DNA of 37,406 nucleotides from Streptomyces hayashii (GTDB lineage: Bacteria > Actinomycetota > Actinomycetes > Streptomycetales > Streptomycetaceae): contig NZ_JAHHIU010000139.1 in the NCBI RefSeq assembly GCF_024539815.1, forward strand, positions 1 through 37,406, in the 5' to 3' direction. Every line of letters begins with the position of its first letter. The stretch's first letter is position 1. The notes under the pieces were generated by a model that did no database searches, was not told where the DNA came from, and saw nothing but the letters and a program-made list of their open reading frames with translations. This document shows positions 34,195-37,406 of this stretch, in pieces. Position numbers and translations under genes: made by a program.

Positions 34195-35079
34195 ATGACC
34201 ATGCACCGGCGCAGCTTCCTGACCCTGAGCGCGGCCGGCGCCGCAGGCGTAGGCCTGTCCCTGCTCGGCACGGGGCAGGCAGGCGCCACCGCGCGGCCCG
34301 GAGCCCCGACCCGGCGGTTCGCGGTCGGCGTGCGCCCGTACACCTGGAGCCGCGGCAGCCGACGCTGGACCACCTACGTCTACTACCCCGCCACCGGCGC
34401 CCCCGGCGGCTCCCCGGTCACCGGCGCCCCCGTCGCCCAAGGCGTCTTTCCCGTCTGCGAGTTCATGCACGGCTTCAGCAGCAGCCCGCAGAAGTCCCTG
34501 GCGATCATCCGCCCGCTGGCCGAGGCCGGGTTCGTCGTCCCGGCCCCCTACTTCGCCAACCTGAGCGGCCAGGACGTCTACAACGGCAACCAGTCCAAGG
34601 ACGCCTCCGAGGTCATCACCCGCACCCTCGCCCTGAACACGGCCGGCGACCCGCTCGCCGGCCACCTCGACACGGCGGTCGGCGTCGGCGTCTCCGGTCA
34701 CTCGATGGGCGGCATGACCACCCACGGCCTGCTGACCGCGTGGCCGGACGCGCGGATCACCGCCGCGATCCCCATGTCCTGCGTGGACATGGGCAGCCCG
34801 AGTCCGTCGGTGCGCGCCAAGGTCCTGTTCACACACGGCGACCGGGACACCACCTGCCCCATCTCCTCCGCCCGCCAGGCATACCGGGAACTGTCCGCCG
34901 CCAAGGCGTTCCTCACCTTCCGCGGCGCCGGCCACAGCAACTACTTCGGCGACTCCCGCACCGTCAAGACCTTCGTGGACTGGATGCGCTTCGGTCTGTA
35001 CGGCGACACCGCGGCCCGCGACCGCCTCCGCGCCGACGCCACCTCCTCCACCACCACCTGGGAGTCCGCCCTCAGCTGA
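34195..35079 (+). CDS. Tat-exported alpha/beta hydrolase (cutinase/PET-hydrolase or chlorophyllase-like)
   Basis: A 294-residue secreted hydrolase. A Tat signal (HRRSFLTLSAAGAAGVGLS, cleavage after AGA) is followed by a dienelactone-hydrolase/chlorophyllase-type fold. The nucleophile is Ser170 in GHSMGG, with Asp216 or Asp218 in HGDRDTT and His247 in GAGHSNYF. The oxyanion segment is CEFMHGFSSSPQK. The ATG at 34195 follows CAGGAGTCTCC. Being under the CebR-type promoter with an endoglucanase next, it may be a plant cell wall ester hydrolase; a polyester hydrolase is an alternative. A 6-bp hairpin (35161-35176) separates it from the GH5 gene. Confidence 0.75.
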   Translation: MTMHRRSFLTLSAAGAAGVGLSLLGTGQAGATARPGAPTRRFAVGVRPYTWSRGSRRWTTYVYYPATGAPGGSPVTGAPVAQGVFPVCEFMHGFSSSPQKSLAIIRPLAEAGFVVPAPYFANLSGQDVYNGNQSKDASEVITRTLALNTAGDPLAGHLDTAVGVGVSGHSMGGMTTHGLLTAWPDARITAAIPMSCVDMGSPSPSVRAKVLFTHGDRDTTCPISSARQAYRELSAAKAFLTFRGAGHSNYFGDSRTVKTFVDWMRFGLYGDTAARDRLRADATSSTTTWESALS

Positions 35080-35228
35080 GGCAAGCCTCGCTGTGCACGC
35101 TCCCGGCTCGAAGGGGCATCCAGCCCCCGCCCTCGCCCCCGAACACTCTGCGGCTTCGGCCGCCCGCGCTCGGGCGCACAGCTCCACTTGGGGGTCCTCA
35201 CCCTCAAGACGGGAAGAGAGGAATGCTC

Positions 35229-36467
35229 ATGGTGTCACTTACAGGGAAGATCAGAGCCGTTTTCCTTGCCGTCCTGTTGGCGGTCGCCGCATCGGCGTAC
35301 GGCGCGAGCCACCCGGCCTCGGCGGATTCCTCGGCGCAGTCGAGCGCCTCGCAGATCGTGGCCGACATGGGCGCGGGTTGGAATCTGGGGAACCAACTCG
35401 AAGCCACCGCCAACGGATACCCCAACGAAACGGCATGGGGCCAGCCGATGGTGACCCAAGCACTCATCGACAAGGTGAGGGCGGCGGGGTTCAAGACGAT
35501 CAGGATCCCGGTCTCGTATCTGGGTTCCATTGGGTCCGGACCGAATTACACGATCAATGCCTCGTGGCTGAACAGGGTCCAGCAAGTCGTCGACTACGCC
35601 TACAACAGGGGAATGCATGTACTGATCAACATGCATGGTGACGGCTACAAGAGCGTCAACGGCTCATGGCTGATCTGTGATTCCGCCTCCCAGGGGACGA
35701 TCAAGGCCAAGTACGAAAAGGCTTGGCAGCAGATCGCGAACAGGTTCAGGAACTACGACCAGCGCCTCATCCTGGAGTCGATGAACGAGGAGTTCGACGG
35801 ACAGTACGGCAACCCGACCCAGCCGTGCTATTCCAACATCAACGGCTACAACCAGATCTTCGTGGACACCGTGCGGAAGACCGGCGGCGACAACGCTTCG
35901 AGGTGGCTGCTCATCGCCGGCTGGAACACGAACATCGATTACACCGCCGGGAGTTACGGCTTTCGGCTTCCGTCGGACCAGTACCGCTCCCCCTCCGTCC
36001 CGGCCGGCGAGCGGCGGCTCATGATCTCCGTCCATCACTACAGCCCGTGGGACTTCGCCGGGGAACAGAGCGGCACCATCACACAGTGGGGCCGAGGGGC
36101 GGCCAATCCGTCGAAGAGGTCGACCTGGGGGCAGGAAGACTATCTGGACGCGCAGCTGAAAAAGATGTACGACACGTTCGTCACCAAGGGATATCCGGTC
36201 GTGCTCGGCGAGTACGGCGCGATCGACAAGTCGTCGTTCGATTCGTCGAACAACAGGTATCGTGCGGACTTCGCACGGGCCGTCACGGCCACGGCCAAAA
36301 AGTACGGGGCGGCCCCGGTCTACTGGGACAACGGCGCCGTAGACCGTTACGGATTCGGGTTGTTCAACCGCCGCACTCTCGCGGTGACCCAGCAGGGCAT
36401 CATCAACGCCATCATGAGCGGCGTCGGTGGCGGTGTCGCCGCCCAGGGCCCTCCGTCCGGCGCATAG
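35229..36467 (+). CDS. Secreted GH5 endoglucanase (cellulase)
   Basis: A 412-residue exported family 5 enzyme. The signal peptide has basic SLTGKIRA, hydrophobic VFLAVLLAVAASAY and cleavage near ASA (about 33). The TIM barrel carries GWNLGNQLEA (50-59), the invariant Arg in IRIPVS, HGDGY, the acid/base Glu187 in ESMNEEF, HHYSPWDF and the nucleophile Glu328 in VVLGEYG. There is no cellulose-binding module. I chose ATG 35229, with AGAGAGGA at a good distance; ATG 35223 abuts the site. Codon use is unusual: nine AGG arginine codons, rare in Streptomyces. It lies 149 bp after the hydrolase and likely shares its CebR-controlled promoter. Confidence 0.9.
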   Translation: MVSLTGKIRAVFLAVLLAVAASAYGASHPASADSSAQSSASQIVADMGAGWNLGNQLEATANGYPNETAWGQPMVTQALIDKVRAAGFKTIRIPVSYLGSIGSGPNYTINASWLNRVQQVVDYAYNRGMHVLINMHGDGYKSVNGSWLICDSASQGTIKAKYEKAWQQIANRFRNYDQRLILESMNEEFDGQYGNPTQPCYSNINGYNQIFVDTVRKTGGDNASRWLLIAGWNTNIDYTAGSYGFRLPSDQYRSPSVPAGERRLMISVHHYSPWDFAGEQSGTITQWGRGAANPSKRSTWGQEDYLDAQLKKMYDTFVTKGYPVVLGEYGAIDKSSFDSSNNRYRADFARAVTATAKKYGAAPVYWDNGAVDRYGFGLFNRRTLAVTQQGIINAIMSGVGGGVAAQGPPSGA

Positions 36468-36787
36468 CAGAACCCAAGGCTCGGTGACGGGTCGGTAGTT
36501 CGGTGGGCGCGCAGTCCGGCCGGGTGGAGAGGATGCCACGCGGTTGTGCGATCTTGTCCGGCTGCGCGCCGGCCGGCCCGAGAAGCCACGCTCCGCATCG
36601 CCGGGCCTGGGTGCGGTCGGCGCCGTACTCCCTGTGCATCCGCAGGACGAACTCACCGGCGGCGCTGCTGAAGGCGGCGACTCATGGGATGCGCGAGGCG
36701 CCGGGAGACGTCGGCCGATCACCAGAAGTCTGTCACCGACGCCCAGAGTCAGCAGCTGAAATCGGCAGCATGGAGGTCAGCCGGGTT
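36468..36787. other. 320-bp gap after GH5
   Basis: No gene is supported. One minus frame reads SSCGCTGSTAPTAPRP and another EFVLRMHREYGADRTQARRC, short protein-like stretches without a continuous frame. No clear terminator for GH5 was found. Confidence 0.35.
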
Positions 36788-36979
36788 TCAGAGCTCCCAC
36801 CAGAGGTCGATGTTCGGGTCGACTCGCTCGCGCAGACAGCTTGAGTGCGAGTAGGCCTTCTGCCGCACATGACCGCCTTGTTCCGGGTCAACGGCACCAA
36901 GCGTGAGCGCGGTCGCTGCCCTGTCCTGAGCCAGATCGATGATCTGAAGGCAGAAGCAGCAGGTGGGGTTCGGGTCCAA
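36788..36979 (-). CDS. Small cysteine-rich protein, possible zinc-binding
   Basis: A 63-residue protein with a TTG start at 36979, six bases after AGGAGG, which decides the start against an upstream ATG (37015). It reads LDPNPTCCFCLQIIDLAQD at the N-terminus, then DPEQGGHVRQKAYSHSSCLRERVDPNI. The CCxC...H...HxxC arrangement with C-terminal HSSCLR resembles small zinc-binding proteins of actinobacteria of unknown function. It is probably real, but stands alone. Confidence 0.5.
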   Translation of the reverse strand: MDPNPTCCFCLQIIDLAQDRAATALTLGAVDPEQGGHVRQKAYSHSSCLRERVDPNIDLWWEL

Positions 36980-37129
36980 CGATGTCCTCCTGTACGGCCA
37001 AGGCCACGGCGCCACTTTTGCCGCCCGCAGACCCTACGTCGAACAGGCCGCAGCTACAGCGGCACAACCCTTGGGCGCAGTTGGCGAAGGACTTTCGGCG
37101 CGAGGTGCACGACGCTGACCGCCCGTCAG

Positions 37130-37406
37130 TCACCACGACGGATTCGCGCTGTGGCCGCTCGATCACCCCGACGCCTGGAGCTCCGGCCAGGCCCCACGAA
37201 CCGTGACTTCGTCCCCGGCCATGTGTCGGCGGTACGGAACGCCGAGCTGAAGGTGGGGGCTCGACTACCCGCCCATCGACTGGCGCTCCCCCAGCTACTT
37301 CGACGTCACCGGCGCCGACTGCGCGACCAGTCCCTGCGTCCAGAACCTCGCCGTCGGCGGCGGCCAGGATCCGCGCGCGGGTGCGGGTGCGGGCGCGGGT
37401 GGGAGG
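37130..37406 (+). pseudogene. Frameshifted coding remnant at the right edge
   Basis: Three reading frames each give a protein-like piece in turn: HHDGFALWPLDHPDAWSS (about 37131-37184), then NRDFVPGHVSAVRNAELKVG (about 37199-37258), then LDYPPIDWRSPSYFDVTGAD (from about 37262) continuing off the edge as DCATSPCVQNLAVGGGQDP. The second junction is a run of five G (37254-37260 region); with one G less, the last two pieces join as ELKVGLDYPPIDW. I do not recognise the family. It is either a decayed gene or one with a sequencing error. Confidence 0.45.

Noticed and set aside
33747..35228. A very long plus-strand frame joined in frame to the GH5 gene
   Set aside because: The part before 35229 is Arg/Pro/Ser-rich and overlaps the true hydrolase gene in another frame; only the GH5 part has a family signature.
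1..37406. CRISPR arrays, tRNA, rRNA and complete insertion sequences
   Set aside because: No repeat-spacer pattern, cloverleaf, rRNA-like sequence or intact transposase was found on reading either strand.

Overview
The window is chromosomal DNA of a Streptomyces-like actinomycete. GC is very high, third codon positions are strongly G/C, GTG and TTG starts are common, and genes are often coupled by ATGA or GTGA overlaps. The gene families fit the same group: BlaI/M56 pairs, a LacI-regulated ABC sugar operon without its own ATPase, a CebR-like box, and RICIN and Tat secreted enzymes.

Layout. (1) 1-7.4 kb, envelope lipid and glycan genes. An off-window gene starts at 16 (minus) behind a perfect 24-bp palindrome. 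An intact M56 peptidase/BlaI pair is divergent from an MGDG-synthase-like glycosyltransferase coupled to a NodB deacetylase. Opposite lies a minus-strand pair, a GT-C membrane glycosyltransferase and a flippase-like protein. Two further blaI-M56 modules, both broken, sit head to head at 6.6-7.3 kb. (2) 7.4-12.3 kb, a tightly coupled run DedA - PAP2 - PAP2 - response regulator - histidine kinase, with a convergent COG4705-type membrane protein. (3) 12.3-13.9 kb, a decayed stretch with an integrase remnant. (4) 13.9-16.2 kb, a secreted beta-propeller protein and a SUKH-like orphan. (5) 16.4-20.2 kb, a GH1 glycosidase, a LacI regulator and an alpha/beta hydrolase; two near-identical operators suggest one regulon. 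(6) 20.3-29.4 kb, a sugar operon (lipoprotein, two permeases, GH42 beta-galactosidase), a divergent LacI regulator with a 29-bp palindrome, and a secreted GH93-like enzyme with ricin-type lectin domains, closed by a strong terminator. (7) 29.5-33.5 kb, an SRPBCC-ArsR pair, and an HxlR regulator divergent from a retinol-saturase-like FAD oxidoreductase coupled to a MaoC protein. (8) 33.7-36.5 kb, a promoter with a CebR-type box, then a Tat-exported alpha/beta hydrolase and a GH5 endoglucanase. (9) 36.5-37.4 kb, a small cysteine-rich protein and a frameshifted coding remnant.

How the genes work together. The left third looks like an envelope module. Its products would make and flip glycolipids or polyprenyl-linked sugars, recycle lipid phosphates and remodel glycans. 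BlaI-type operators lie both in front of the glycosyltransferase and in front of the DedA operon, so one BlaI may control both. The middle and right are plant polymer use: GH42, GH93 and the ABC importer fit arabinan/arabinogalactan, while the CebR box and GH5 fit beta-glucan. The most interesting candidates are the BlaI-linked DedA/PAP2/two-component module and the oxidoreductase-MaoC pair under an HxlR regulator. All functions are inferred from sequence motifs alone.
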